The notes below the pieces were generated by a model. The model made no database searches, had not been told where the DNA came from, and saw only the letters and a list, made by a program, of their open reading frames with translations. Shown one piece after another: positions 1 through 8,905 of a DNA stretch of 11,146 nucleotides. The position numbers were made by a program, and so were the translations under genes. Origin of the DNA: Desulfobacterales bacterium (GTDB taxonomy: Bacteria; Desulfobacterota; Desulfobacteria; Desulfobacterales; Desulfobacteraceae); NCBI GenBank assembly GCA_022361135.1, contig JAKSBM010000613.1, positions 1 to 11,146 on the forward strand, given 5' to 3'. Each line of letters opens with the position of its first letter. The stretch's first letter is position 1.

Positions 1-2
1 AT

Positions 3-1364
3 GAGCAGGATATCCGGGACGGCTGCAAACGGATTTTGGCCCCCATGGTAAAACAGGTTTTTACCGCTGAAAACGGGCGAAAAGGGCTGGCGCTTTTTGA
101 ATCCCGGAAGATTGGGCTGGTGGTCTGCGATATCAAGATGCCCCAGATGGACGGGCTTGAGGTATTGACCTGGCTAAAGGCCCATGATCCGTCGGTGCTG
201 GTGATCATGGTCACCGGTTTCAGCAAGGTGGAAACCGCCATTGAAGCCATGAAAAAAGGGGCCTATGATTTCATTTCCAAGCCCTTTGACCATGAAGAGT
301 TGATTTTCAAGATCCAGAAGGCCCTGGAACGCAGCCTGCTGGTCACGGAAAACAAGCGATTGGCCCAGGGGCGGGATGAGAGTTCCAACCTCCTCATCGG
401 CAAGAGCCGGGCCATGGATTCGGTGTTTGAAAAGATTGATCTGGTGGCCGCCAGCGATGTCACCGTCCTCATCACCGGAGAGTCGGGCACGGGCAAGGAC
501 CTCACGGCCCGTTCCATCCACGGCCAGAGCCGGCGAAAGGATAAATCCTTCATCCCGGTGAATTGCCCCACCATTCCGGAACACATCCTGGAGTCCGAGC
601 TCTTTGGGTATAAAAAGGGGGCCTTTACCAATGCCCACCAGGATAAGAAGGGCCTGTTCCAGGAGGCCGACGGAGGCACCATCTTCCTGGATGAAATCGG
701 GGACATCGGCCCAAGCATCCAGACCAAGCTCCTCCGGGTGATCCAGGAAAAGGAGATCAAACCCCTGGGGGACAATAAGGTTCACAAGGTGGATGTGCGC
801 ATCATCGCCTCCACCAACCAGGATCTTGCCAAGAAGATTGAGGAAAAGGAGTTCCGGGAGGATCTCTATTATCGCCTATCTGTCATCCCCATTGAGCTGC
901 CCCCCCTGCGGGATCGGCGGGAGGATATCCCCCTTTTGGCCGACCATTTGGTGACCAAACATTGCCGGAAAATGGAAAAGTCCCCCAAGATCATTTCCGA
1001 GGAGGTCATGGCATTGCTCAAGGACCATCCCTGGAAGGGGAATGTCCGGGAATTGGAAAATGTCCTGGTCCAGGGCATCCTCTATGCCCGGGAGGAAACC
1101 ATCCAGCAGGCCCATATTCCCATTGACGGGGCCCGGAATCCCAAGAGCGATTGTTCCTGCATCCGGAGCCATGACATCATGGGCCTTCCCTATAAGGCGG
1201 CCAAGGAGGCCGTCCTCACCCGGTTTAACCATGATTACGTGGGGGCCCTGCTTTCCCTCACCGGGGGAAACATCACCCAGGCGGCCAAGAAGTGCGGGTT
1301 GGACCGCCAGGCCCTCCAGCAGATCATGAAGCGGTTTGCCATCAATCCCGATGATTTTCGCTAA
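3..1364 (+). CDS. NtrC-family sigma-54-dependent response regulator (5' end cut by window edge)
   Basis: Transcription activator that, once phosphorylated, should use ATP hydrolysis to open sigma-54 RNA polymerase promoters. The reading frame is open from the first base, and its first codons encode the end of a receiver acidic pocket (DEQD), so roughly 10 N-terminal residues lie outside the window. The TTG at 36 and ATG at 45 fall inside the receiver and are not true starts. Counting from the codon at base 3: receiver about 1-110 with phospho-acceptor Asp43 (bases 129-131), Thr71 and Lys93. The AAA+ domain spans about 120-365 with Walker A GESGTGK (159-165), a sigma-54-contact loop reading GAFTNA instead of GAFTGA (206-211), and Walker B ending in Asp-Glu (230-231). 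A Fis-type helix-turn-helix lies in the last 35 residues. The cognate kinase may be upstream or may be the convergent hybrid kinase. Family assignment is very secure; the target genes are unknown. Confidence 0.96.
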   Translation, partial: EQDIRDGCKRILAPMVKQVFTAENGRKGLALFESRKIGLVVCDIKMPQMDGLEVLTWLKAHDPSVLVIMVTGFSKVETAIEAMKKGAYDFISKPFDHEELIFKIQKALERSLLVTENKRLAQGRDESSNLLIGKSRAMDSVFEKIDLVAASDVTVLITGESGTGKDLTARSIHGQSRRKDKSFIPVNCPTIPEHILESELFGYKKGAFTNAHQDKKGLFQEADGGTIFLDEIGDIGPSIQTKLLRVIQEKEIKPLGDNKVHKVDVRIIASTNQDLAKKIEEKEFREDLYYRLSVIPIELPPLRDRREDIPLLADHLVTKHCRKMEKSPKIISEEVMALLKDHPWKGNVRELENVLVQGILYAREETIQQAHIPIDGARNPKSDCSCIRSHDIMGLPYKAAKEAVLTRFNHDYVGALLSLTGGNITQAAKKCGLDRQALQQIMKRFAINPDDFR

Positions 1365-1417
1365 CCGGTTTCGGGAATTTTGAGGTTGGCCTAGTTATTT
1401 AAAATAATGTTCCCATT

Positions 1418-1438
1418 GAACGAGTTCGAAAATCGTTC
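1418..1438. repeat. Inverted repeat in the gap between convergent genes
   Basis: GAACGA (1418-1423) and TCGTTC (1433-1438) form a perfect 6-bp inverted repeat with a 9-base loop. It lies in the 183-bp gap between the ends of the response regulator and the hybrid kinase. No U-tract follows on either strand, so it is a poor intrinsic terminator, though an RNA hairpin ending one of the transcripts remains possible. The left arm also overlaps a shorter palindrome, GAAC-GA-GTTC (1418-1427). A related element, GAAC-GCA-GTTC, lies at 1472-1482, and both copies are preceded by ATT. Function unknown. Confidence 0.4.
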
Positions 1439-1547
1439 AGGTAAAACCAAATAATCATATCCCATGCAATTGAACGCAGTTCTGGGTGATCAAAACCTTC
1501 GACCTTTAAATTGTATTTTGGGGAAAGATTGGGTTGGAGACGCCCAT

Positions 1548-4500
1548 TCATCGGACGGGTTCGTCCTGGGAATCCTTGGGGGATGGCGGAGATTCCCGGG
1601 ATTCCAGCCGGGTGCGAATCTCCTTCAAGGCGGCCAGGCTGCCGTCAAAATCATATTGATCCAGGCAATTTTTCAACCGGGATAATTCCCCCCGGTAGCC
1701 CTGGCTGACCAGGGCCTGTTCCAGCTCGTGGACATGGGGGATGGCCCGGCTGTCATAGGCATTGAGGTGGGTTTCCATGCCCGAGAGCAATTGGGGGAGA
1801 TCCTCCATGTGGGGGGCGGGCCTTTGGGGGGCACCTTCCGGGGTGCCCTGGGCCAGCCAGGTCTTGAATCCATCTATGGCCGTCAGGGTTTTGTCCAATT
1901 CTTCGGCCAGGCGCTGGAACCGGGGCTGTGGGTCCCGGGTCAGGGCACCTTCCATGGCCTGGGCCGTCCGGGCCAACTCCAGGGCGCCAATGTGGGCGGC
2001 CGCCCCCTTGAGGCCGTGGACAAAGTTCCGGATCTCTTTCCCTTCTTTTTTTTCAATCCCTTTTAGACTGTCCTGGGTATCCATGGGGCCGTATTGGCGT
2101 TCAAAGCTCTGGAGGAGTTTGAGGTAGAACCGGGTCTTTCCCATGGCCGTGGCCATGCCGTGGATTGGGCTCAGGCCGGGGAAGTCCGGCATATCTGCCT
2201 CGGGTTTTGCCCGGTTCCCTTGTACTTTCCGGGATGGTTTTGGGTTCAATCCCATGGATGCCTCCTGGGACAAGGGATCCATGTGCTGGATCAGGGCACC
2301 GATGATGCGTTCCGGAACAATGGGTTTGGTGACATGGTCGTCCATGCCCGCCTCCCGGCTTTTTTCCCGGTCTCCGGCCATGGCATGGGCGGTGACGGCG
2401 ATGATGGGAAGTCGTTTTCGATTCTCGATTTTTTCCCTGGCCCGGATTTTCCGGGCTGCGGTGAGTCCGTCCATGCCCGGCATCTGGATATCCATGAGCA
2501 TGGCCTGGTAGTTCCGGGTCAGGGCCATGTCCACGGCGGTCTGCCCGTTGGCCGCCATTTCCACTTGGAATCCGGCATCGGTGAGCATTTCCCGGATTAC
2601 TATCTGGTTGATTTCATTGTCTTCGGCAACGAGGATCCGGACCCCGTGGTAGGGTTCCAACTCCCAGGAAAGGTCGGCCCCCGACTCTAAAATTGTGGCC
2701 GGGGTGAGGTTCAGGGCCGGGATCAATGCATGGTGGAGTTCCTGGCTGCTGACCGGTTTCAACAGGGGGGGATGCCCCTTGTACTCTCCTTCCCCGGGGG
2801 CCAGGACCCGGTGGGTGGTTTGGATGACGGGCAGATCCGTGGGGGGAAGCAGCTCCCGATGGTCCCCATCCACGGCATCGGCCATGTCCCGGTCCAGGAG
2901 AATGATATCAAAGGGAGATGGCTGGACGGCCAATTGATTCCGTGCCTGGGTTAGGGTCAGGGCCGGGGTGACCTTCAGCCCCATGGACGAAAGAAGGCGC
3001 CGGAAATGATCCTGGACCCGGGGTTGATCGTCCACCACCAGGGCATGGAATCTGTTTTCCGGGATGTGTACGGGGGGCTGGGGCGGGGCGATTTCCATTG
3101 TTTTTTCAATGCGGGTGGTGAAGTAAAAGGCCGATCCCTGTCCGGGGCGGCTTTCCAACCAGATTTCCCCGTCCATGAGATGGACCAGTCTGCGGCAAAT
3201 GGAAAGGCCCAGACCGGTGCCACCGTATTGTCGGGAGGTGGAGCTGTCGGCCTGGGTAAAGGGGCGGAAGAGGCCCCGGGTCTGCTCCGGAGACATGCCG
3301 ATTCCCGTGTCCCGGACACAGAATTCCAGCCGGATTTGGTTGGGGGCGCAGGGGGACTGGTCCGGGCTCAGATCCACGGAAACGGTGATTTTCCCGGCCG
3401 GGGTGAATTTCACGGCATTGCCGGTGAGGTTGATGAGGATCTGGCCCAGCCGGTGGGGATCCCCCTGGAGGTCATCCGGGACCTGGGAGGCCAGGTCAAA
3501 AATCAATTCAATGTCTTTGGGGCCGATCTGGGGTTTGACAATGTCCTTGAGGCTGTGGAAGACCTGGGACAGGGAAAAGGGCACCGCTTCCATTTTCAAT
3601 TGTCCGGCTTCGATCTTTGAAAAGTCCAGGATGTCGTTGAGGATGTTGAGCAGGCGTTCCGTGGCGTAGAGGATCTTATTGAGGTGGTCTGTTTGCAGGG
3701 GATCCAACCGGCTTTTTTTCATGAGGCGGGCCAGTCCCATGATGGCGTTCATGGGGGTGCGGATCTCATGGCTCATATTGGCCAGAAAATCGCTCTTGGC
3801 CTGGGTGGCGGCTTCGGCACGGTCCCGGGCCCGGCGGAGTTGGATTTCCATCTCCTTTCTCTGGGTGATGTCCTCCTTCACCGCCACAAAATGGCTGATT
3901 CTTCCCCGGTTGTCCATGATGGGGGAGATGGAGGCGGATTCCCAGAAGATTTCCCCGGTTTTTTTCCGGTTCCGGAATTCCCCCCGCCACTCCCGACCGT
4001 CCTGGATATCCAGCCAGAGTTGGCGGAAATCCGTGCTGTGCTCGGATTCCGTCCTCAGGATATTGGGGCTTTTCCCCATGGCCTCGTCCAGGCTGTAGCC
4101 GGTGACCTGGGTGAATTTGGGGTTCACATATTCAATTTTTCCCTCCCGGTCGGTGATGACCACCGAGGCCGGGCTGCCTTCGGTGGCCTGGGATAGGACG
4201 CGGTTGCGCTCTTCGGTCTGCTTGAGGCGGCTGATGTCCCGGAGGCTTTTGAGGATCCCGGTGAGTTCTCCCTTTTCATTGGTCAGGGCGGTGGAGCATT
4301 CAATGAAGGTCTGGCGGCTGCCGTCCTCCCCCTGGAAGGAGACCTCCTGCTCCAGGCTTCCCCCCTTTTCCATGATGGTACAAAGGCTGCAATTTTCCGT
4401 GTCCTGGAGATTTTTCCGGGTGCAGATGGTCTCCTTGAAGAGATGGTGACAATGTTTGCCGATGATTTCTTCCCGCTTCCATCCCCATTGCCTGAGCAGG

Positions 4501-5801
4501 GTTTCATTGACATTGACCACCCGGTGGTCGGGATCAATGTAAAGGAGGCCTTCGGCGGCCACATTGAACAATTTATCCATGAGGTCATTGGTTTTTTCCA
4601 ATTCCCGGGTCCGCTGGACCACCCGGTCCTCGAGCTCCCGGTTGAGGCGGATGACCTCCTGCTCGGATTCCTTCTGCCGGGTGATGTCCTTGTCCACCCC
4701 CCGGAAGCCCGTGATATTGCCCCCCTTGTCCGTGAGGGCGACGCAATTGGTGAGCAGGCAGGTGGGTTCCCCCCTGCGGTTGCGGTACCAGCCCACATGG
4801 TCCACCATGCGCCCCCCCTCGTGGATCAGGGCGGCCAATTGGGTGAAAAAGGCATCTTCCTCCCCCGGTGCCAGGATGATTTTCCGGTTTTTCCCCATGA
4901 GTTCCCGGCAATCGTAACCCAGGATGTCCCGGGATTTGACCCCCACGTACGTGAAATTGCCGGCCCGGTCCATTTCCCAGATCCAGTCGGCCATGGAATA
5001 GGCAATGTCCCGGAAGCGGCGTTCGCTTTCCAAAAGGCGTTGTTCCGTCTCCATCTGCCGGGTGATGTTTTCGGCAACGGCCAGGAAATAGGGGGGGACT
5101 CCGTTGTCCTCATGGATGTGGGAAAGGGTGAGGTGAAGGTGGACAATGGTGCCGTTGCGGCAATGGAATTTTCGGCTGAGGTTGAGGGGCTCCCGGGGCG
5201 GTTTTTCCTGGATCCGACCCAGGAGAAAGGCGGCATCCCGGTCCTCCAGCAGGGTGTGGACATCCAGGGCCACCAATTCCTTTACCCCGTGGCCCACCAT
5301 GTCGCCAAAGGCCTTGTTGGCCGTGAGCAGGCGGCCCTGGGGAGAGATGTGTGCAATGCCCACCGGGGCCAGTTCAAAGGTGTTTTTGTACCTGAGGTTG
5401 GTCTTTTTCAGCTGCCGGTTCAGCTCGTTGGCGGCCAGGGCGTTGCGGAGGACCATGCGGACCTCGGTGTCGTTCCATGGCTTTTTGATGAAATAATAGA
5501 CATCTCCTTTGTTGATGGCCGCCACCATGGCTTCGGGATCGTCGTGGCCGGTGATGATGATGCGGATGATGTCCGGGTAACGGGATTTGAGCCGGTGGAA
5601 GAATGCGGTGCCGCTTTCCCCGGGCAGGCGCTGGTCGGAGATGATGATTTCAAAACCCTGCTCCCCGAGGCGGGCTTCGGCCTCCTGGGTGTCGGCGGCA
5701 GTGACGATGTTGAATTCGTCGCTGAAGACCTGTTGAAAAATCAGCCGGATGTCGGCTTCATCATCAATGAAAAGAATATGGGCTTTGACCGGGATTTTCA
5801 T
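1548..5801 (-). CDS. Hybrid sensor histidine kinase, REC-PAS4-HisKA-HATPase-REC-REC-HPt
   Basis: Cytoplasmic phosphorelay kinase of 1417 residues with no membrane segment. Order: receiver about 5-120 (Asp14/15, Asp56, Lys107); PAS1 about 140-250; PAS2 265-377; coiled coil 378-410; PAS3 411-525; PAS4 540-650; HisKA with His678 in the motif SHEIRTP; HATPase with N box Asn791/Asn795, DTGIG at 831-835 and GGTGLGL at 860-866; divergent receiver about 917-1030 (Asp924/925, Asp970, Lys1015); canonical receiver about 1053-1174 (Asp1104, Lys1159); HPt about 1205-1312 with His1262 in HGLKG; then a helical tail. PAS3 carries Cys451, 460, 471 and 474. PAS4 resembles NifL-type PAS domains, so flavin binding is possible but unproven. 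The frame stays open upstream to an ATG at 6146, but the ATG at 5801 starts directly at the receiver, has AAGG 6 bases upstream and follows a strong promoter. Stimulus unknown. Confidence 0.96.
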   Translation of the reverse strand: MKIPVKAHILFIDDEADIRLIFQQVFSDEFNIVTAADTQEAEARLGEQGFEIIISDQRLPGESGTAFFHRLKSRYPDIIRIIITGHDDPEAMVAAINKGDVYYFIKKPWNDTEVRMVLRNALAANELNRQLKKTNLRYKNTFELAPVGIAHISPQGRLLTANKAFGDMVGHGVKELVALDVHTLLEDRDAAFLLGRIQEKPPREPLNLSRKFHCRNGTIVHLHLTLSHIHEDNGVPPYFLAVAENITRQMETEQRLLESERRFRDIAYSMADWIWEMDRAGNFTYVGVKSRDILGYDCRELMGKNRKIILAPGEEDAFFTQLAALIHEGGRMVDHVGWYRNRRGEPTCLLTNCVALTDKGGNITGFRGVDKDITRQKESEQEVIRLNRELEDRVVQRTRELEKTNDLMDKLFNVAAEGLLYIDPDHRVVNVNETLLRQWGWKREEIIGKHCHHLFKETICTRKNLQDTENCSLCTIMEKGGSLEQEVSFQGEDGSRQTFIECSTALTNEKGELTGILKSLRDISRLKQTEERNRVLSQATEGSPASVVITDREGKIEYVNPKFTQVTGYSLDEAMGKSPNILRTESEHSTDFRQLWLDIQDGREWRGEFRNRKKTGEIFWESASISPIMDNRGRISHFVAVKEDITQRKEMEIQLRRARDRAEAATQAKSDFLANMSHEIRTPMNAIMGLARLMKKSRLDPLQTDHLNKILYATERLLNILNDILDFSKIEAGQLKMEAVPFSLSQVFHSLKDIVKPQIGPKDIELIFDLASQVPDDLQGDPHRLGQILINLTGNAVKFTPAGKITVSVDLSPDQSPCAPNQIRLEFCVRDTGIGMSPEQTRGLFRPFTQADSSTSRQYGGTGLGLSICRRLVHLMDGEIWLESRPGQGSAFYFTTRIEKTMEIAPPQPPVHIPENRFHALVVDDQPRVQDHFRRLLSSMGLKVTPALTLTQARNQLAVQPSPFDIILLDRDMADAVDGDHRELLPPTDLPVIQTTHRVLAPGEGEYKGHPPLLKPVSSQELHHALIPALNLTPATILESGADLSWELEPYHGVRILVAEDNEINQIVIREMLTDAGFQVEMAANGQTAVDMALTRNYQAMLMDIQMPGMDGLTAARKIRAREKIENRKRLPIIAVTAHAMAGDREKSREAGMDDHVTKPIVPERIIGALIQHMDPLSQEASMGLNPKPSRKVQGNRAKPEADMPDFPGLSPIHGMATAMGKTRFYLKLLQSFERQYGPMDTQDSLKGIEKKEGKEIRNFVHGLKGAAAHIGALELARTAQAMEGALTRDPQPRFQRLAEELDKTLTAIDGFKTWLAQGTPEGAPQRPAPHMEDLPQLLSGMETHLNAYDSRAIPHVHELEQALVSQGYRGELSRLKNCLDQYDFDGSLAALKEIRTRLESRESPPSPKDSQDEPVR

Positions 5802-5843
5802 GGATATCCTTGGGACGGGTTGGAACAAAGACGGGAATGTTTC

Positions 5844-5872
5844 ATTATATCCAAGGCGGTGATTGAATTCAA
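5844..5872 (-). promoter_or_regulatory. Sigma-70-type promoter of the hybrid kinase
   Basis: On the minus strand, TTGAAT (5872-5867) is followed by a 17-bp spacer and a perfect TATAAT (5849-5844). The start point would fall near 5837, giving a leader of about 35 bases before the ATG at 5801, with AAGG (5811-5808) as ribosome binding site. This layout supports the shorter start over the long open frame to 6146. Confidence 0.75.
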
Positions 5873-5900
5873 GCGGCCCCTTTTGGAGGAAATTTACACA

Positions 5901-5930
5901 TTGATTTTGCCGGGGGAATGTGGCTATCAT
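5901..5930 (+). promoter_or_regulatory. Candidate sigma-70-type promoter of the REC-kinase/chemoreceptor operon
   Basis: TTGATT (5901-5906), an 18-bp spacer and TATCAT (5925-5930, one mismatch to TATAAT) lie on the plus strand, back to back with the hybrid kinase promoter. The resulting leader would be about 165 bases, which is long but could accommodate the two inverted repeats at 6050-6079. I found no better promoter nearer the gene. The match is moderate and the true start could differ. Confidence 0.4.
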
Positions 5931-6049
5931 TAACAAGATGTTCACCCCATGTCTTTGATTTTTTAATCCTTTCCTCCTTTGTTTTAACCGCTTTTTTGTT
6001 CCACCGCCTCCCCCTTGTACCATTCCAAAAAGTGCCATTTTTCCACGGA

Positions 6050-6079
6050 CGAAATGTCCATTTCGCGGATCGGATCCGC
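6050..6079 (+). repeat. Two adjoining inverted repeats before the REC-kinase start
   Basis: CGAAAT-gtcc-ATTTCG (6050-6065) is a perfect 6-bp stem with a 4-base loop. Sharing its last base, GCGGATC-g-GATCCGC (6065-6079) is a perfect 7-bp palindrome around one base. They end 23 bases before the ATG at 6103 and just before the AGGAAG ribosome binding site (6091-6096). The first could fold as a leader hairpin; the second looks more like a dimeric protein-binding site. Either could govern expression of the downstream operon. Function is inferred from position only. Confidence 0.5.
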
Positions 6080-6102
6080 ACCATATTTTTAGGAAGTCGT
6101 CA

Positions 6103-7269
6103 ATGTCCCAACACTTGCCCGAAAAATTGGACCATCGGGTTCTCATTGTGGATGATAATCCACTTAATATTGATATCCTGGTGGAGATTCTGGGACGGGA
6201 TCACCGTATCCATGTGGCCACCAGCGGTGCCCTGGCCCTGAAGATCGTGGCCCTGGAGAAACCCGACCTTATCCTTTTGGATGTGGTCATGCCCGACATG
6301 GATGGATTTGAGGTGTGCCGGGCCCTCCAGGCCGATCCCGATTCCCGAAGGATTCCCGTGATTTTCATCACCTCAAAGGACGACGCCGTGGACGAAACCA
6401 AGGGCTTCCAGGCCGGTTGTGTGGATTATATTACCAAACCGGTGAATCCGGCCATTGTCCGGGCCCGGGTGAAAACCCACCTCCATCTCCAAACCGCCCG
6501 CCAGGCCCTGGAGGATCAGAACCAGGATCTCATGGAGGCGGCACGGCTCCGGGAGGACATGGAACGGATCACCCGCCATGATTTGAAAAATCCCCTCACC
6601 GGTGTCTTTTCCGGGGTGGAACTCATGGAGGGCTGCACCGGCCTCAATGAAGAGCAATTGGAATATCTGGGCATCATCAAGGATTCGGCCCACAAGGTGC
6701 TTCGATTGATCAATTTTTCCCTGGATCTTTTTAAAATGGAGCAGAAAATTTACCGGCCCATCCCCGTGGATGTGGATGTTCTGGAGACCCTGCGCCTCAT
6801 TGAAAAGGAATTTTCATCCATGATCCGGCTGAAGAAAAGCAGGTTGGATATCCAGGTCAACGGCCGGCCCGCCCGCTCCGGGGAGGTGCTTCTTTTAAAG
6901 GGGGAGCCCCTGCTCTTTTATTCCATGCTGGTGAATCTGGTGAAAAATGCCCTGGAGGCCAGTCCCACGGGCACACCTGTGACCATCTCCTTCCGGGTCC
7001 AGGGCAGGGAAGCCGACATTGAAATTCACAACCAGGGGGCGGTGCCCCGGGCCATCCGGGCGGATTTTTTTGAAAAATATACCACCTGGGGGAAAAATGA
7101 TGGAACCGGGCTGGGGACCTATAGTGCCCGCCTCATCGCCCATACCCTGAAGGGGGACATTTCCATGGCCACTTCCAGGGAATCCGGTACACGGATCACC
7201 ATTTGCCTGGGCCGGGAGGGGCAGGACACCATTGAAGATACCCCATTGCAGGATGCAAGGGAGAGATAA
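6103..7269 (+). CDS. Soluble histidine kinase with N-terminal receiver domain (REC-HisKA-HATPase)
   Basis: Cytoplasmic 388-residue protein. The receiver spans about 12-125, with Asp17/18, phospho-acceptor Asp60 and Lys112. A short coiled stretch (about 126-155) leads to a dimerisation helix with His159 in RHDLKNPL. The ATPase domain covers about 265-370, with N box Asn278/Asn282 and GTGLGTYSA at 334-342. Its G1 box reads HNQGAVP (309-315) rather than the usual DxGxG, a pattern I recall from a subgroup of small receiver-linked kinases. There is no sensor domain or membrane segment, so the input is probably phosphorylation of the receiver or contact with a partner. The start has AGGAAG 6 bases upstream. 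It lies 12 bp before the haem chemoreceptor and is almost certainly co-transcribed with it. It could accept phosphate from the HPt of the divergent hybrid kinase; that link is inference. Confidence 0.93.
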   Translation: MSQHLPEKLDHRVLIVDDNPLNIDILVEILGRDHRIHVATSGALALKIVALEKPDLILLDVVMPDMDGFEVCRALQADPDSRRIPVIFITSKDDAVDETKGFQAGCVDYITKPVNPAIVRARVKTHLHLQTARQALEDQNQDLMEAARLREDMERITRHDLKNPLTGVFSGVELMEGCTGLNEEQLEYLGIIKDSAHKVLRLINFSLDLFKMEQKIYRPIPVDVDVLETLRLIEKEFSSMIRLKKSRLDIQVNGRPARSGEVLLLKGEPLLFYSMLVNLVKNALEASPTGTPVTISFRVQGREADIEIHNQGAVPRAIRADFFEKYTTWGKNDGTGLGTYSARLIAHTLKGDISMATSRESGTRITICLGREGQDTIEDTPLQDARER

Positions 7270-7281
7270 AGGAGAGATGGA

Positions 7282-8886
7282 ATGAAGGGATTTAACCAAT
7301 TGCCCCTGGTGACCAAGATCCTCTGCGTGGCCATATTTTCCCTGTCCGTGTTGACCATTGTGTTGTTTGTACTCTATGCCGTCAATGCCCGGGAACAGAC
7401 CGTGAATGCCTTTGTGGAAAAGGCCCGTGCCGTTACCCTGACGGCGGAGTCCACCCGGGAGGAAATGGAGGCCAAATGGGGCCAGGGCATCATGACCATT
7501 GATAAGCTCAAGGCCTTTTTGGCCCAAAGGGAGATGGATAAGGTCTTGTCCATGGTGCCGGTGGTTTCGGCCTGGAATGCGGCCATGCGTAAGGCCGAAG
7601 ACGGGGGCTATACCTTCCGGGTTCCCAAGTTTGATGCCCGGCGGCCGGAAAATAATCCGGATTTCGGCAATGACTATGCCATAGAGGGGCCCGCCCTCCA
7701 GAAGATCAAGGATGAGAATCTGGACGAATATTATGTGGTGGATGAAAGGATTAATTCCGTTCGGTATTTCCTGCCCGTGCGCCTTTCCCAGAACTGCATG
7801 CTCTGCCACGGGGATCCGGCCACGGCCAAGGAACTCTGGGGAACCGACGGCGGTCTGGATCCCACGGGCAGCCAGATGGAAAACTGGAAGGTGGGGGAGA
7901 TTCACGGTGCCTTTGAGGTCATACAATCCCTGGACCAGGCCGATCGGAAATTGAGGGGCAACCTCATGGCTGCCGGCATGGTTTCTTCGCTGGGCATCTC
8001 CCTGGCCCTGCTTTTGTTCTATTTCATCATCAGTCGGAATGTGGTCCGTCCCATCCGCACCGTCATTGACGGACTCAACGACGGGGCCTCCCAGGTCACC
8101 GAAGCCTCGGGCAATGTTTCCGATTCCAGCCAGGTCCTGGCCGAGGGCGCCAGCCGCCAGGCCGCTGCCGTGGAGGAAATCTCCTCGGCCTTGGAGGAAA
8201 TTTCCTCCAATACCCGCCTGAATACGGAAAATGCAGACAATGCCGACACCTTTATGCAGGAAACCCAGGCCCTGGTGGAGCAGGCCAATGTGTCCATGGG
8301 CAAGCTCACCTCCTCCATGGACAAGATCACCGAAGCCAGTGAAGAGACTTCCAACATTGTGTCCACCATTGATGAGATTGCCTTCCAGACCAACCTTCTG
8401 GCATTGAATGCCGCCGTGGAAGCGGCCCGGGCCGGTGAAGCCGGATCCGGCTTTGCCGTGGTGGCCGAAGAAGTCCGGGCCTTGGCCCTGCGGACGGCCA
8501 CGGCCGCCAAGGATACCACGGCCCTCATAGGCAGCAACGTGGCCCGGACCAAGGAAGGAACCCAGCTTTTGGAAGAGGTCCAGGAGGCGGTTTCCAGTTT
8601 GTTGGAGTCCTCCCACCAGGCCGGTACTTTGTTGTCGGCCATTGCCGCGTCCTGTAAGGAGCAGTCCATTGGGGTGGATTTGGTGAACAATGCCATCACC
8701 GATGTGGATCAGGTCACCCAGTCCAATGCGGCCACGGCCGAGGAATCGGCGGCCTCCTCCGAAGAACTCAACGCCCAGGCCATCACCATGACCACCTTTG
8801 TGGATAAGCTGGGACGGATTATTTCCGGCTGGAAACAGATGGGCCTTGGCAGTGGATCGTCCAAATCCGGTCCGAATTCCTTTTAA
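7282..8886 (+). CDS. Methyl-accepting chemotaxis protein with periplasmic DUF3365 (Tll0287-like) haem c domain
   Basis: Inner-membrane chemoreceptor of 534 residues that should control the CheA kinase. Membrane helices lie at about 11-34 and 229-250. Between them, the periplasmic part matches the DUF3365/Tll0287-like sensor family and contains a single CxxCH haem-attachment motif (Cys172, Cys175, His176), the only cysteines outside the cell membrane. Covalent haem suggests redox or gas sensing. After the second helix only a short HAMP-like start (RPI at 256-258) precedes the long cytoplasmic coiled coil, so a full HAMP seems absent. Likely methylation helices are near 291-308 and 483-499. The conserved hairpin tip is at about 362-402, including [15 protein letters not shown]. 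There is no C-terminal CheR/CheB-binding pentapeptide. AAAGGAG (7268-7274) lies 7 bases before the ATG and overlaps the previous stop, so this is the second gene of an operon with the REC-kinase. Confidence 0.94.
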   Translation: MKGFNQLPLVTKILCVAIFSLSVLTIVLFVLYAVNAREQTVNAFVEKARAVTLTAESTREEMEAKWGQGIMTIDKLKAFLAQREMDKVLSMVPVVSAWNAAMRKAEDGGYTFRVPKFDARRPENNPDFGNDYAIEGPALQKIKDENLDEYYVVDERINSVRYFLPVRLSQNCMLCHGDPATAKELWGTDGGLDPTGSQMENWKVGEIHGAFEVIQSLDQADRKLRGNLMAAGMVSSLGISLALLLFYFIISRNVVRPIRTVIDGLNDGASQVTEASGNVSDSSQVLAEGASRQAAAVEEISSALEEISSNTRLNTENADNADTFMQETQALVEQANVSMGKLTSSMDKITEASEETSNIVSTIDEIAFQTNLLALNAAVEAARAGEAGSGFAVVAEEVRALALRTATAAKDTTALIGSNVARTKEGTQLLEEVQEAVSSLLESSHQAGTLLSAIAASCKEQSIGVDLVNNAITDVDQVTQSNAATAEESAASSEELNAQAITMTTFVDKLGRIISGWKQMGLGSGSSKSGPNSF

Positions 8887-8905
8887 CCCAGAACACCATG
8901 CTTCC

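Larger units (their letters stand above)
5802..6102. other. Divergent intergenic regulatory region
   Basis: This 301-bp gap separates the starts of the hybrid kinase (leftward) and the REC-kinase/chemoreceptor operon (rightward). It is AT- and pyrimidine-rich, especially at 5955-6000, unlike the GC-rich genes around it. It holds a near-consensus leftward promoter, a candidate rightward promoter whose -35 lies about 28 bp from the leftward -35, and two adjoining inverted repeats just before the rightward start. The hybrid kinase frame reads through the gap by chance, with low-complexity, non-conserved-looking residues, so no protein is called here. Confidence 0.8.

Noticed and set aside
36..50. 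TTG at 36 or ATG at 45 as the start of the response regulator
   Set aside because: The frame is open to the window edge and the upstream codons encode the end of the receiver acidic pocket (DEQD), so the true start lies outside.
1553..1566. GGACG-N4-CGTCC hairpin at the end of the hybrid kinase gene as a terminator
   Set aside because: The stem is only 5 bp, lies inside the coding end, and no U-tract follows on the minus strand.
4443..5933. 496-codon plus-strand open frame opposite the hybrid kinase
   Set aside because: It is antisense to recognisable PAS and receiver domains, has low-complexity Gly/Phe/Val-rich content with no motif, and is explained by the strong GC bias of the real gene.
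6027..6045. TGGCAC on the minus strand as a sigma-54 promoter
   Set aside because: The -24 half matches, but the required GC of the -12 element is missing at the correct spacing, and a near-consensus sigma-70 promoter lies closer to the gene.
5802..6146. 115-residue N-terminal extension of the hybrid kinase up to the ATG at 6146
   Set aside because: The extension crosses the promoter at 5844-5872 and overlaps the divergent gene start at 6103. Its residues look non-conserved, and the receiver begins immediately after the ATG at 5801, which has its own ribosome binding site.
8171..8210. Short imperfect DNA repeat (GAGGAAAT-TCCTC type) in the chemoreceptor
   Set aside because: It reflects repeated EEIS heptad residues of the methylation helix, not an independent DNA element.
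6895..8616. 573-codon minus-strand open frame opposite the REC-kinase and chemoreceptor
   Set aside because: It spans two clearly real plus-strand genes and their junction, is very Gly/His-rich, and shows no domain pattern. It is a codon-bias shadow.
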